From assembly GCA_000341795.1 (NCBI GenBank), contig AODO01000010.1:62001-126000 (forward strand): a DNA stretch of 64,000 bases. The letters run 5' to 3'. The position numbers and the translations under genes are program-made. The notes under the pieces were generated by a model. That model searched no databases and was not told the DNA's origin. It saw only the letters and a program-made list of their open reading frames with translations. Below are positions 1-9,300 of the stretch, one piece after another. The first letter of the stretch is position 1. Each line of letters begins with the position of its first letter. The DNA comes from Rhodococcus triatomae BKS 15-14 (GTDB lineage Bacteria; Actinomycetota; Actinomycetes; Mycobacteriales; Mycobacteriaceae).

Positions 1-960
1 GACGGCGCCCATCAGGCCGGACGCGATCAGCGGGGGACCGGGAGTGCGGAGCAGTCGCATCGCCACCTGCGGTGCTGCGAGCGCGACGAACCCGATCGGA
101 CCGACCGCCGCGGTCGCGATGGCCGCCAACGCGACAGCGGCGAGCAGCAGCACACCCTGTCCCGACTGCAGACGAACCCCGAGTGCGCGGGCGGTGTCGT
201 CACCGAGGCGTAGCGCACCGAGGTTGAACGCCGAGATCACCGCTGCGGTCCCCACGACCGCGACCCCGATCGCGACCGGCCAGACCTGCTCCCAGTCGCT
301 GCCGTTCAGGGAGCCGTTCAGCCACACCTGCGCCCGCGAGACGTCGTTGATGTCGGCGGAGATCAGCAGCCACTGGATCAACGCGATCAGCATCGCGTTC
401 GCGCCGATGCCGATGAGCACGACGCGGTACCCCTGCACCCCCCCGCGCCACGCGAGCAGGTAGATCGCCACCGCCGTGACCACACCGCCGAGCAGGGCGG
501 CGATCGGTATGCCGAGGACCGCGAGCAGGCCGACGAAGCTGCCACCGCCCCCGACCACGATGAGGGTCACGGCCGCGGCGCTCGCACCCGCGGTGATCCC
601 GAGGATGTCCGGGCTGGCGAGCGGGTTGCGCAGGATCGACTGGGTGATCGCCCCCGCCATCCCGAGCGCGATGCCCGTGAGCAACGCGGTCAGTCCACGC
701 GGCAGCCGAAGGTCCATCACGATGAATCGTTCGACCTTCTCGCCGCCACCGAAGAGCACCTCCACGACGGTGGGGATCGGGATGGAGTACTCACCGCGGC
801 CGATGTTGACGCACAGCAGCAGGAACGCAGCCACCAGCAGAGCGACGGTGATCGCGACCATGGCGCCGCGCCAGACCAGCGACACCGATCCCGCCCGGAA
901 CGCCGGACGTGACGGCACGGCCGTCGGAAGCGGGCGTGCTTCGTCGTCGAGGAGGCTCAC
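1..960 (-). CDS. FecCD-family iron-siderophore ABC permease, 3' end outside window
   Basis: Inner-membrane permease subunit of an iron-chelate ABC importer. The first 320 residues are visible; the family is usually about 330-350 residues, so only a short C-terminal piece is missing. After a soluble N-terminus come a first membrane helix, the RLPR motif, and the family signature with Q, NPLAS and LGITAGAS, followed by several more hydrophobic segments. The GTG start overlaps the stop of the upstream permease gene by four bases (GTGA), so the two are translationally coupled subunits of one transporter. The operon starts at the iron boxes near 2.4-2.5 kb, which predicts repression by IdeR when iron is plentiful. 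The ATPase and binding protein are not in the window. Confidence 0.9.
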   Translation of the reverse strand, partial: MSLLDDEARPLPTAVPSRPAFRAGSVSLVWRGAMVAITVALLVAAFLLLCVNIGRGEYSIPIPTVVEVLFGGGEKVERFIVMDLRLPRGLTALLTGIALGMAGAITQSILRNPLASPDILGITAGASAAAVTLIVVGGGGSFVGLLAVLGIPIAALLGGVVTAVAIYLLAWRGGVQGYRVVLIGIGANAMLIALIQWLLISADINDVSRAQVWLNGSLNGSDWEQVWPVAIGVAVVGTAAVISAFNLGALRLGDDTARALGVRLQSGQGVLLLAAVALAAIATAAVGPIGFVALAAPQVAMRLLRTPGPPLIASGLMGAV

Positions 961-2387
961 AGGGACACCAGCTTCCTGCGCCGCACGAGCGCGATGAAGA
1001 ACGGCGCGCCGAACATCGCGAGCACGATGCCGACCTGCAACTCACCCGGCCGGACCACGACCCGGCCGATCACGTCGGCGAGCAGGATCATGATGGCGCC
1101 GAGGAGACCTGCGTAGGGGACCAGCCATCGGTAGTCGGGTCCGGTGACGAACCGGGCGATGTGCGGGACGACGAGGCCGACGAACGCGATCGGACCGCAG
1201 GCGGCGGTCGCCGCACCGGTGAGAAGGGTGATCGCCGCGATCCCGATCACCCGGCTGCGCACGATGTTGGTGCCGAGCCCGCGCGCGATGTCGTCACCGA
1301 GGCTCAGCACGTTGAGGCTCGGTGTGCCGGCCAGCGCGATGATCACCCCGACGACGATGAACGGGAGAACCTGCCAGAGCACGTCGAGTCCGCGCCCGGC
1401 GACCGAGCCGACGACCCAGAAGCGGTACCCGTCGAGGCTCTCCTGGTCGAGCAGGATGACCGTCTGCGTCATCGCCGACAGGAACATCGCGACGGCGGCG
1501 CCACCGAGGGCGAGACTCAGCGGACTGGCTCCACCGCCGCCGACCGACGAGATGCCGAACACGACGACGCTCGCGGCGAGGGAACCCGCGAACGCGAACC
1601 ACAGGTACTGGCTCGGGGTGGCGAAGCCGAGCAGGTAGATCGAGAGGACCACGAACAGGGCGGCGCCGGCGTTGAGGCCGAGGAGGCCCGCGTCGGCGAG
1701 CGGGTTCCTGGTGTGCCCCTGGATCAGGGCGCCTGCGATACCGAGCGCGACGCCGACGACGACCGCGAGTGCCGTACGGGGAATGCGCAGTGTCCGCACC
1801 ACGAGGTCGGTGTCGGTGCCCGTGGAGTGGAAGAGGGCGTGTGCGATCTCGCTGAAGTCCATCGGCCGGGCACCGACCGCGATACTCGCGAGGACGGTCG
1901 CCAGCAGGATCAGGAGCAACGCCGCGAGACCTCGCAGTCGCCGTGCCCGGATCGCCGCGACCGAGGTGTCGGAGGGGACCGGCACGAATCCTTCGTCGAG
2001 GGCGGTCGCGCGTCGGACGACCTCGGCGCCGGTTCGAGGGAGCAGTGCCCGGCGGACGCCGAGTGGCCCGCCCGTCGCCGTGTCGCGGGTGACGAGGTCG
2101 AGCCAGCCGTTGCCGATGCTCGCGCCGGTCCGGCCCTCCCGGTAACCGCGATTCCAGACCAGGATGCCGACCGCGGCCGCGAGGGCGAAACCGCCGAAGA
2201 CGAAACGGTCCATCTGCCCGCCGCCGTTGGCGTCGCGGAGCGAGTCGACCACGATCCAGCCCAGGATCAGCGGCAGCGCGACGGCGGCGAGGTCGATCGA
2301 GGCCGCGCCGGTGCGGCGCAGTCGCGGTGCGGGACCGCGAGGAATCTCCCTGTGCGCGTAGTCGACGTCGCCGGGGGTGGTCGTCAC
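957..2387 (-). CDS. RDD-domain / FecCD permease fusion, iron-siderophore importer
   Basis: Permease subunit of an iron-siderophore ABC importer with an unusual N-terminal extension. Residues of about 20-130 look like an RDD domain: two hydrophobic segments, an RRTGAASID stretch (the Arg-Ala-Asp signature) and a typical EGRTGASIG turn. A FecCD domain of about 330 residues follows, with LRIPR, NPLAD and LGLNAGA motifs and eight or more hydrophobic helices. I chose the GTG at 2387 because AGGAG lies seven bases upstream; a GTG at 2393 is also possible but sits almost on that ribosome site. It is first in an operon with the next permease. Two iron-box-like palindromes lie within 110 bases upstream. 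The RDD part is an inference from motif shape. Confidence 0.88.
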   Translation of the reverse strand: MTTTPGDVDYAHREIPRGPAPRLRRTGAASIDLAAVALPLILGWIVVDSLRDANGGGQMDRFVFGGFALAAAVGILVWNRGYREGRTGASIGNGWLDLVTRDTATGGPLGVRRALLPRTGAEVVRRATALDEGFVPVPSDTSVAAIRARRLRGLAALLLILLATVLASIAVGARPMDFSEIAHALFHSTGTDTDLVVRTLRIPRTALAVVVGVALGIAGALIQGHTRNPLADAGLLGLNAGAALFVVLSIYLLGFATPSQYLWFAFAGSLAASVVVFGISSVGGGGASPLSLALGGAAVAMFLSAMTQTVILLDQESLDGYRFWVVGSVAGRGLDVLWQVLPFIVVGVIIALAGTPSLNVLSLGDDIARGLGTNIVRSRVIGIAAITLLTGAATAACGPIAFVGLVVPHIARFVTGPDYRWLVPYAGLLGAIMILLADVIGRVVVRPGELQVGIVLAMFGAPFFIALVRRRKLVSL

Positions 2388-2422
2388 GGGCACGCTCCTG
2401 CTGGGGTGGATCTCACGGAGAC

Positions 2423-2441
2423 TGAGGTTACGTAACCCTAT
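2423..2441. promoter_or_regulatory. Second, weaker iron-box-like palindrome
   Basis: The core GGTTACGTAACC is a perfect 12-base palindrome, and the 19-base window matches the IdeR/DtxR consensus (TTAGGTTAGSCTAACCTAA, recalled) at about 12 positions. It lies 36 bases upstream of the permease start and could be a second IdeR contact, or a site for another regulator. Confidence 0.5.
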
Positions 2442-2479
2442 CCAAACCCGACACCCCGGCTCGGCACTCCCGTTCTTCT

Positions 2480-2498
2480 TGTGGTTAGGCTAACCTAC
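2480..2498. promoter_or_regulatory. IdeR/DtxR iron box between divergent iron genes
   Basis: The sequence TGTGGTTAGGCTAACCTAC matches the IdeR/DtxR consensus at about 16 of 19 positions, with an intact GGTTAGGCTAACC core. It lies between the divergent permease operon and the gene at 2532, so one repressor site could silence both when iron is sufficient. IdeR identity is inferred from the motif. Confidence 0.87.
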
Positions 2499-2531
2499 AT
2501 TCGATCTTGCTCGACGACGAAGGAGTGAGCA

Positions 2532-3356
2532 GTGCCGACGACTCTCGTGCTCGACCCGGCCGCACGGGCCGCCTCGATCCGCGACATCAGCCCGATGCCC
2601 CTGCGGGCCTCGTTCACCGCGCCCGCCCGCCCGACCGCGGCCGCACTCGTCGAGTCCTGTACGCACCTGCGCGCGCTCCATCCCGACTATCCGCGCGTCT
2701 ACGCCGTCGCCCTCATGTCCGAGCAGCCCAAGCGTCGCTGGTGGGCGGTGTCCCAGGGAATCCGCGGTGACCGGCTCCAGCGGATGCTCGTCCGGGCGCT
2801 CGAGGACATTCCCGACCGTGAGGCCGCCGCCGTCTCGGTGGCCTCGGCCCTGATCCACGCGGTGGTGGGCCGCGTCGCCGCACTCGTGGTGCTGGACGGC
2901 CGCGCCTGGGACACGGGCCTGGACAACCTCTCGATCCACATGGACAGCGACAACTGCATCGACTGGGCGGGTGTCGGGGATCCGGTCCTGCGGGTCCTCC
3001 CCGGCGATCGCTGGGACGGCTCGCCGAGCGCTGTCACGCTGCCGTGCGAGCGATCACTCGCGATGTGGACCGCCTGCCGCAGCCGTACCGCACTGACCGC
3101 GATCTTCGATGCCCTCGACGCGCTGGTGCCGCTGGACCGCACGACCCTCTGGGCGATGGTCGGGGAAGCCGTGCTGGGCGCCACGACGATGGTGCCGTTG
3201 CGGAGCGGTCTCGCCCCCTCGGTCGCGGACCGGCGGGGGCAGGCGCTCCTCGATGCGTTCGAGGCCGTGGGGCTTCCGGTACGCGCACGGCCCGGGCGCC
3301 CCGGCTTCCGCCGGGCGACGCACCAAGGCTGGCGAGCCGAAGGCCTTGCTAGTTAG
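2532..3356 (+). CDS. Iron-regulated protein of unknown function
   Basis: A 274-residue soluble protein that I do not recognise securely. Its position, 34 bases after a strong iron box and divergent from a siderophore permease operon, says it is induced by iron starvation. In this context one expects a siderophore reductase of the FhuF type, but the cysteine cluster that binds the [2Fe-2S] centre at the C-terminus of FhuF is absent; the C-terminus is instead rich in Arg and Gly. The only cysteines are scattered. No membrane helix or signal peptide is evident. The GTG start has AAGGAG six bases upstream. The last codons overlap another iron-box promoter at 3346-3374. Confidence 0.8.
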   Translation: MPTTLVLDPAARAASIRDISPMPLRASFTAPARPTAAALVESCTHLRALHPDYPRVYAVALMSEQPKRRWWAVSQGIRGDRLQRMLVRALEDIPDREAAAVSVASALIHAVVGRVAALVVLDGRAWDTGLDNLSIHMDSDNCIDWAGVGDPVLRVLPGDRWDGSPSAVTLPCERSLAMWTACRSRTALTAIFDALDALVPLDRTTLWAMVGEAVLGATTMVPLRSGLAPSVADRRGQALLDAFEAVGLPVRARPGRPGFRRATHQGWRAEGLAS

Positions 3357-3374
3357 GAAAGCCTTTCCTATAGT
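3346..3374 (+). promoter_or_regulatory. Sigma-70-type promoter overlapped by an iron box
   Basis: TTGCTA at 3346-3351 and TATAGT at 3369-3374 are separated by exactly 17 bases. The spacer and -10 carry a palindrome (TTAGGAAAGCCTTTCCTAT, 3353-3371) with the TTAGG and CCTA outer arms of IdeR/DtxR boxes. A repressor here would occlude the promoter. It overlaps the stop codon of the preceding gene. The start of transcription would be near 3381. Confidence 0.68.
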
Positions 3375-3380
3375 TGTTTC

Positions 3381-3487
3381 CGGCAGCGCACCGAACCACT
3401 GGACCGAGCCGGAGTCCTGAGGGCTGCAGAGACTCCCGGTCCCTTCCACAGAGGGCCCCGCACCGATCACCGGTGCGGGGCCCTCTG
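3381..3487 (+). ncRNA. Candidate iron-responsive small RNA
   Basis: No ribosome site plus reading frame is visible between the iron-box promoter and the strong hairpin at 3449-3487, leaving a transcript of about 105 nt. It can fold a 5' stem (TCCGGC 3379-3384 with GCCGGA 3408-3413), or alternatively GGAGTC 3411-3416 with GACTCC 3431-3436. A C-rich, probably unpaired stretch (CCCGGTCCCTTCC, about 3435-3447) comes before the terminator. Promoter, short structured RNA and terminator resemble the architecture of the IdeR-controlled mycobacterial sRNA MrsI, but I claim no homology. Alternatively this is just the 5' leader of the thioesterase gene. Confidence 0.45.
3449..3487 (+). terminator. Strong GC-rich hairpin, probable intrinsic terminator
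   Basis: A perfect 17-base-pair stem (CAGAGGGCCCCGCACCG with its complement at 3471-3487) around a five-base loop. There is no U-tract, as is common in actinobacteria. It ends either the gene at 2532 or the proposed small RNA, or both. Confidence 0.75.
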
Positions 3488-3559
3488 ACGTGTCGTGCTT
3501 GACTGCCGGTGTGTCGCTCCCGAGCGCGGAGCGGACGAGAACACCCAGAAGGAGCGCAC

Positions 3560-4039
3560 GTGACCGAGAACCACTCCGCAGTGTCGGACGCGACCACGCT
3601 CGGGGCCGCACTCACCCAGATGCCCCTCGCCGAGGTCTCCCCGCTGCTGAACCAGGGCTTCTGTGAAGCCATCGGACTCGAGTACCTCGAACTGACCGGT
3701 GACCGCGTGGTCGCGCGATGGACCGTCGGCGCCCACCTCCACCAGCCGGCGGGAATCGTCAACGGCGGTGTCTACTGCACCGTCATCGAAACCGTCATCA
3801 GCACCGCGGGGACAGTCTGGATCGGCGATCGCGGCCACGTCGTCGGCGTCAACAACAACACCGACTTCCTCCGCGCGGTCCGCACCGGCACTCTCACCGT
3901 GACCGCAACGCCCGTTCACCGTGGTCGGACCCAGCAGCTCTGGCAGGCCGAGATCCGCGACGAGCAGGATCGACTCGTCTCGCGCGGACAGGTACGCCTG
4001 GCGAACATCGAGCACACCGAGCGACTCGCCCGCAGCTGA
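3560..4039 (+). CDS. PaaI-type hotdog-fold thioesterase
   Basis: A 159-residue cytoplasmic protein of the hotdog thioesterase superfamily, expected to hydrolyse acyl-CoA or aryl-CoA thioesters. The signature segment is around residues 66-85 (HQPAGIVNGGVYCTVIET): the usual H-G-G is N-G-G here, but the following Tyr/Glu positions of the helix are kept. The C-terminal strand pattern (VTATPVHRGRTQQLWQAEI) is typical. The GTG at 3560 was chosen over an upstream frame extension because AGAAGGAG lies just before it. It stands alone between the iron region and the convergent NADH dehydrogenase gene. The substrate is unknown. Confidence 0.87.
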   Translation: MTENHSAVSDATTLGAALTQMPLAEVSPLLNQGFCEAIGLEYLELTGDRVVARWTVGAHLHQPAGIVNGGVYCTVIETVISTAGTVWIGDRGHVVGVNNNTDFLRAVRTGTLTVTATPVHRGRTQQLWQAEIRDEQDRLVSRGQVRLANIEHTERLARS

Positions 4040-4061
4040 ACCGGCGCCGCGGCGCCGTCCG

Positions 4062-5468
4062 TCAGCCGGCCTCGCGCTCCTCACCTGTCGCGACGGCGGC
4101 CGGATCACCGATCAGGCCGGCCGCCCGTGCCCGCTCGTAGTCCTGCAGATCCTCGATCGCCGTCCGCGCGAAGACCTGCTGCTCCGTCGACGCCATCTGC
4201 GCCCGGCCGCGACCGAGGAAGGTCACCGTCCACGACAGAACGGTCGAGAACTTGCTGCGGAACCCGACCAGGTACATCAAGTGGACGACCAGCCACATCA
4301 GCCAGCCGATGAAGCCGGTGATCTCCAGCTTCCCCACCTTCGCGACCGCGCTGAACCGCGAGATCGTCGCCATCGACCCCTTGTCGAAGTACTTGAACGG
4401 TGGGCGCTCCTCGGGCGGCGTTCCCGCGATCGTCGCCTTGATCTGTTTCGCGGCGTGCTTGCCGCCCTGCATCGCGACCTGGGCCAGCCCGGGAAGGCTG
4501 TCGAGCGCCATCATGTCGCCGATGACGTAGACGTTCGGGTACCCGGGCAGCGAGAGGTCGGGATTGACGTGGACCCGCCCCGCACGATCCTGTTCCGCGC
4601 CCGACTGCTCGGCGAGCTGCTTGCCGAGCCCACTCGCCTGCACGCCCGCCGACCAGACCTTGCACTGACTGTCGACCCGGCGGATCGTCCCGTCCTTCTC
4701 CTTGACCGTGAGTCCGTCGGCGTCCACGTCGACGACCATCGCGTTCGGTTGGATCTCGACGCCGAGCTTCTCCAGCCGCTTCGCCGCGCTCTCGCTCAGC
4801 TTCCCGCCGTACACGGGGAGCACCACGGGCGCACCGTCGAGCAGGATCACCCGCGCCTCGCTCGGATCTATTCGGCGGAACGCGCCTTCGAGAGTGCGGT
4901 GGGCGAGCTCGGCGATCTGACCCGCCAGCTCGACACCGGTCGGTCCCGCCCCGACGACGACGAACGTCAGTAGCCGCGCCCGCTCCTCGGGGTCGTTCGT
5001 CAGCTCGGCCTGCTCGAAGGCGCCGAGGATGCGGCCACGCAACTCCAGTGCGTCGTCGATCGTCTTCATCCCGGGCGCGAACTTCGCGAACTGGTCGTTG
5101 CCGAAGTAGCTCTGGCCTGAGCCTGCCGCCACGATCAGGCTGTCGAACTCGGTCACGGTCTCCCGTTCGAGCAGCCTCGACGTCACGGTTCTCGCCTGCA
5201 GGTCGATTCTCTCCACGTCGCCGAGGATGACCTGGGCGTTCTTCTGCTTCCGCAGGACGAGCCGGGTTGCCGGTGCGATGTCGCCGACGGACAGGATGCC
5301 GGTGGCGACCTGGTACAGCAACGGCTGGAACAGGTGATGGGTGGTGCGGGCGATGAGGACGACGTCGACGTCGGCCCGTTTCAGCGCCTGGGCGCTGAAC
5401 AGGCCACCGAAGCCGGAGCCGATCACGACGACGCGGTGACGGCGGGGATGTGCCGACTGGATGCTCAT
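4062..5468 (-). CDS. ndh: Type II NADH:quinone oxidoreductase
   Basis: Single-subunit, non-proton-pumping NADH dehydrogenase of the respiratory chain; it passes electrons from NADH through FAD to menaquinone at the inner face of the membrane. The 468-residue length fits mycobacterial Ndh. The FAD-binding GSGFGG lies at residues 17-22, the NAD-binding GAGPTG at 173-178, and the second FAD-contact motif (VYVIGD) near residue 310, followed by the conserved quinone-site segment LAQVAMQGGKHAA. A hydrophobic stretch near residue 395 (GFIGWLMWLVVHLMYLVGF) is the likely membrane attachment. The ATG at 5468 has CTCCTCC (GGAGGAG on the coding strand) seven bases away. Confidence 0.95.
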   Translation of the reverse strand: MSIQSAHPRRHRVVVIGSGFGGLFSAQALKRADVDVVLIARTTHHLFQPLLYQVATGILSVGDIAPATRLVLRKQKNAQVILGDVERIDLQARTVTSRLLERETVTEFDSLIVAAGSGQSYFGNDQFAKFAPGMKTIDDALELRGRILGAFEQAELTNDPEERARLLTFVVVGAGPTGVELAGQIAELAHRTLEGAFRRIDPSEARVILLDGAPVVLPVYGGKLSESAAKRLEKLGVEIQPNAMVVDVDADGLTVKEKDGTIRRVDSQCKVWSAGVQASGLGKQLAEQSGAEQDRAGRVHVNPDLSLPGYPNVYVIGDMMALDSLPGLAQVAMQGGKHAAKQIKATIAGTPPEERPPFKYFDKGSMATISRFSAVAKVGKLEITGFIGWLMWLVVHLMYLVGFRSKFSTVLSWTVTFLGRGRAQMASTEQQVFARTAIEDLQDYERARAAGLIGDPAAVATGEEREAG

Positions 5469-7162
<1,694 letters not shown>

Positions 7163-7564
7163 CACATCCGAACTCACATCGACGGCGCCGGGGCACGTAC
7201 CCGGCGCCGTCTGCGTCGAGCCCTCGGCCCCCGGTGGCGAGGCTCGCGAGCGACGCCACCTGACACCGTACGAAAGTCGCGCGTACATTCGGTGGCGCAC
7301 AACGACTTCTGGTGTGGACGTCCGAGATTCGCGTTGCGAGGACGGTGTCGACGGAGCGCCGTGGCGCATCCGAGAGCTGGTGGGCCGCAACGGCAAGGCG
7401 CCCGCGACCTGCCCGGCGCCCACACGTCCGTCAGGTCGATCGGCCGCCGACAAAACACTGTAAGGGGCAGACGCGGGGCCGTTCGGACTCTATTCTAAGT
7501 GATGTTCCGGACGGTCTTTCGACCAGATCGGGGCCGTCCTCGATGTGATCGAAGGAGCCCCACC
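7163..7564. other. Intergenic region between gdhA and the secreted-protein gene
   Basis: 402 bases without a supported gene. It holds the gdhA terminator at its start. TATTCT at 7491-7496 is the best -10 candidate for the following gene, without a clear -35. The small frames in it have no ribosome sites. Confidence 0.5.
7181..7211 (+). terminator. Intrinsic terminator of gdhA
   Basis: GACGGCGCCGGG pairs perfectly with CCCGGCGCCGTC across a seven-base loop, 18 bases after the stop codon. Confidence 0.8.
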
Positions 7565-8164
7565 ATGAAACTTCACAAGGCCGCGGTGGCTTCCGTGGCC
7601 GTTGCAGCGGCTGTGAGTGTCGGCGCCGGCACTTCGGTCGCCAATGCAGCTCCGGCGCAAGGTGACAGCTCGATCGGATACACCCAGACGGTGTCGCCCG
7701 ACGGGCGCACGGTGTCCACGATTCTCGACTCGGGGGCATTCCGGCTGACTGCCGGGGGAGGAGCGGTCGACATCGTCAACGACGCGGGCACCGCGCTGAC
7801 AACCCTGCCGCTCGCGTACACGATCGGTGGAAACCCGGTTCCGGTCGCGGCGACGATCGGTCAGGACGGACGCCAGCTGATGCTGACGCCACAGTCGCCA
7901 CCGCCGGGGATCCAGCCCGCAGCAGACCCGGTGGCCTACCAGAACATGGTGGCGGAGATCGAGAAGGGCTGGCTGAACGGTGGACAGCTCAGCGCGAACA
8001 CCGGTGCCGTCATCGGTCTCGTCGTCGGCTGCGTGTTGTTCCTGTTCGTCGGATGTCCGCTCGGTGCGGCCATCGGCGGCACGATCGGTGCGGTGACCGG
8101 CACCGTCAATGCGAATCCGGCGGTACAGCCCGCGGTCTTCGCGTGGCTGGCCACACTGCCCTGA
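7565..8164 (+). CDS. Secreted protein of unknown function with C-terminal glycine-zipper helix
   Basis: A 199-residue exported protein. Residues 1-30 form a classical Sec signal peptide (positive Lys-rich start, Ala/Val core, cleavage likely after ANAAPA). The central part is polar with short beta-like repeats (TVSPDGRTVST, QDGRQLMLTP). Residues of about 160-190 are hydrophobic and glycine-rich (VIGLVVGCVLFLFVGCPLG and AIGGTIGAVTG) with two cysteines, suggesting a membrane-embedded glycine-zipper hairpin. This type recurs in Rhodococcus, but I know no function. The ATG follows GAAGGAG. Its stop is nine bases from the end of the convergent recombinase gene, with a shared hairpin across both ends. 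Confidence 0.85.
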   Translation: MKLHKAAVASVAVAAAVSVGAGTSVANAAPAQGDSSIGYTQTVSPDGRTVSTILDSGAFRLTAGGGAVDIVNDAGTALTTLPLAYTIGGNPVPVAATIGQDGRQLMLTPQSPPPGIQPAADPVAYQNMVAEIEKGWLNGGQLSANTGAVIGLVVGCVLFLFVGCPLGAAIGGTIGAVTGTVNANPAVQPAVFAWLATLP

Positions 8165-8179
8165 CGTCGACCGTCAGGG
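8159..8179. terminator. Bidirectional hairpin between convergent genes
   Basis: CCCTGACG and CGTCAGGG pair around TCGAC and span both stop codons. It can end transcription from either side. Confidence 0.6.
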
Positions 8180-9202
8180 CTCCGAGGGCACACCGGTTCC
8201 GCGGCGGACCAGATCGTAGGCCGGGTTGAGGGCCGCGGCCCCGCGGACCTCGGTGCCTGCTCCAGACGTGTAGCGCTGGGTTGTCGTCATCGACTCGTGG
8301 CCGAGCATGCGCATCAGGGTGTAGACGCTGACGTTCTGGTCGGCCATCGCCGTGGCGAAGGTGTGGCGAAGCTGATGCACCAGAGCGCCTTTCGCGCGAT
8401 CGCCGTTGATGCCGGCCCGCCGGTAGGCGCGTTCGACGCGGTACTGGAGTGTGCCCCGGGTGATCCGCGCGCCGCCTCCGCCGACGAACATCGGGTCGGT
8501 GGGGGCGAAGCGCTGCCACGGGTCGGCCGCCGAGCGTCGGCGGGTCGTGGCCGGAAACCGTCTGGCACGGCTGTCGAGGTACTCGCCGAGCACCTCGACG
8601 ACGACCGGTTCCACGGTGACGACGCGTTCCTTGTTGCCCTTGCCGTGCACGTGGATGACCTTCGCCGCCTCGATCCGTTCGCCCGCGGAATCGCGTAGGT
8701 CACCCAGGTCGATAGCGATCAGTTCCGCCGACCGCAGGCCCGTCAGCAGCCCCGTGAGGATCAGCGCCAGGTCCCGCTCGGGCCACGAACGCGCCCCCTC
8801 GTCGGGGGCCTGGAGCGAGGCGATCAGGCGCTCCACCGCATCCGCGTGGAACGCCTTGGGCACCGTCTTCGGGGCTTTCGGTCGAAGCACCGAGGACATG
8901 GGGTTCGCCACGATGACATCGGCGGCGAACAGGAAGTCGCAGAGCATGTTCCAGGTCGACCAGCATCGACGGATCGAGGCGGCCTGCCGGGTGTCGGCGT
9001 ACTCGGCGAAGGCGCCGCGCATCGCACCCTTGTCGATGACCCGCGGCGAGAGATCCCCGGGCGAGACACCTGCGGTGCGCGCGAGACTGTCGGCGACCGT
9101 GCGGTAGTCCTGACGGTAGGCCCGCAGGGTGTTCGGCGACGGTTTGGCGGTGCTCCGGTAGACGAGGAACTCCTCGAACCAGTCGTCCAGAGATTCGGTC
9201 AC
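8174..9202 (-). CDS. Tyrosine recombinase (XerC/D-like integrase)
   Basis: Site-specific recombinase that cuts and rejoins DNA through a covalent phosphotyrosine. With the GTG at 9202 it has 342 residues. A SAM-like core-binding domain covers residues 1-115 (SPNTLRAYRQDYRTVADSL), then the catalytic domain has all six active residues: R157 (TGLRSAEL), K188 (HGKGNKER), H276 and R279 (HQLRHTFAT), H302 (LGHES) and the nucleophile Y311 (TQRYT). TTG at 9250 and GTG at 9232 are alternative starts; none has a good ribosome site. It flanks an accessory region with dif-like sites and is a candidate for acting on them, but it could equally be a solitary remnant of an integrated element. Confidence 0.87.
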   Translation of the reverse strand: MTESLDDWFEEFLVYRSTAKPSPNTLRAYRQDYRTVADSLARTAGVSPGDLSPRVIDKGAMRGAFAEYADTRQAASIRRCWSTWNMLCDFLFAADVIVANPMSSVLRPKAPKTVPKAFHADAVERLIASLQAPDEGARSWPERDLALILTGLLTGLRSAELIAIDLGDLRDSAGERIEAAKVIHVHGKGNKERVVTVEPVVVEVLGEYLDSRARRFPATTRRRSAADPWQRFAPTDPMFVGGGGARITRGTLQYRVERAYRRAGINGDRAKGALVHQLRHTFATAMADQNVSVYTLMRMLGHESMTTTQRYTSGAGTEVRGAAALNPAYDLVRRGTGVPSEP

Positions 9203-9270
9203 GTGTTCGATTGTGCCGGACGGTACCGTCACGCTCCGGTGCCGGGCCAACCTGCCTGTGCCACACGTGC

Positions 9271-9286
9271 GTTGACGGACGTCAAC
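9271..9286. promoter_or_regulatory. Inverted-repeat operator in the divergent promoter region
   Basis: GTTGAC-GGAC-GTCAAC is a perfect 6-4-6 inverted repeat between the recombinase gene and the HTH gene. It lies 3 bases before the TAGGCT -10 box of the HTH gene, so it is a natural site for autoregulation of both genes. Confidence 0.5.
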
Positions 9287-9300
9287 AGTAGGCTGGCGTC

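Noticed and set aside
909-2435. Plus-strand frame of about 500 codons across the permease genes
   Set aside because: Antisense to the RDD-FecCD permease, with charged low-complexity composition and no domain.
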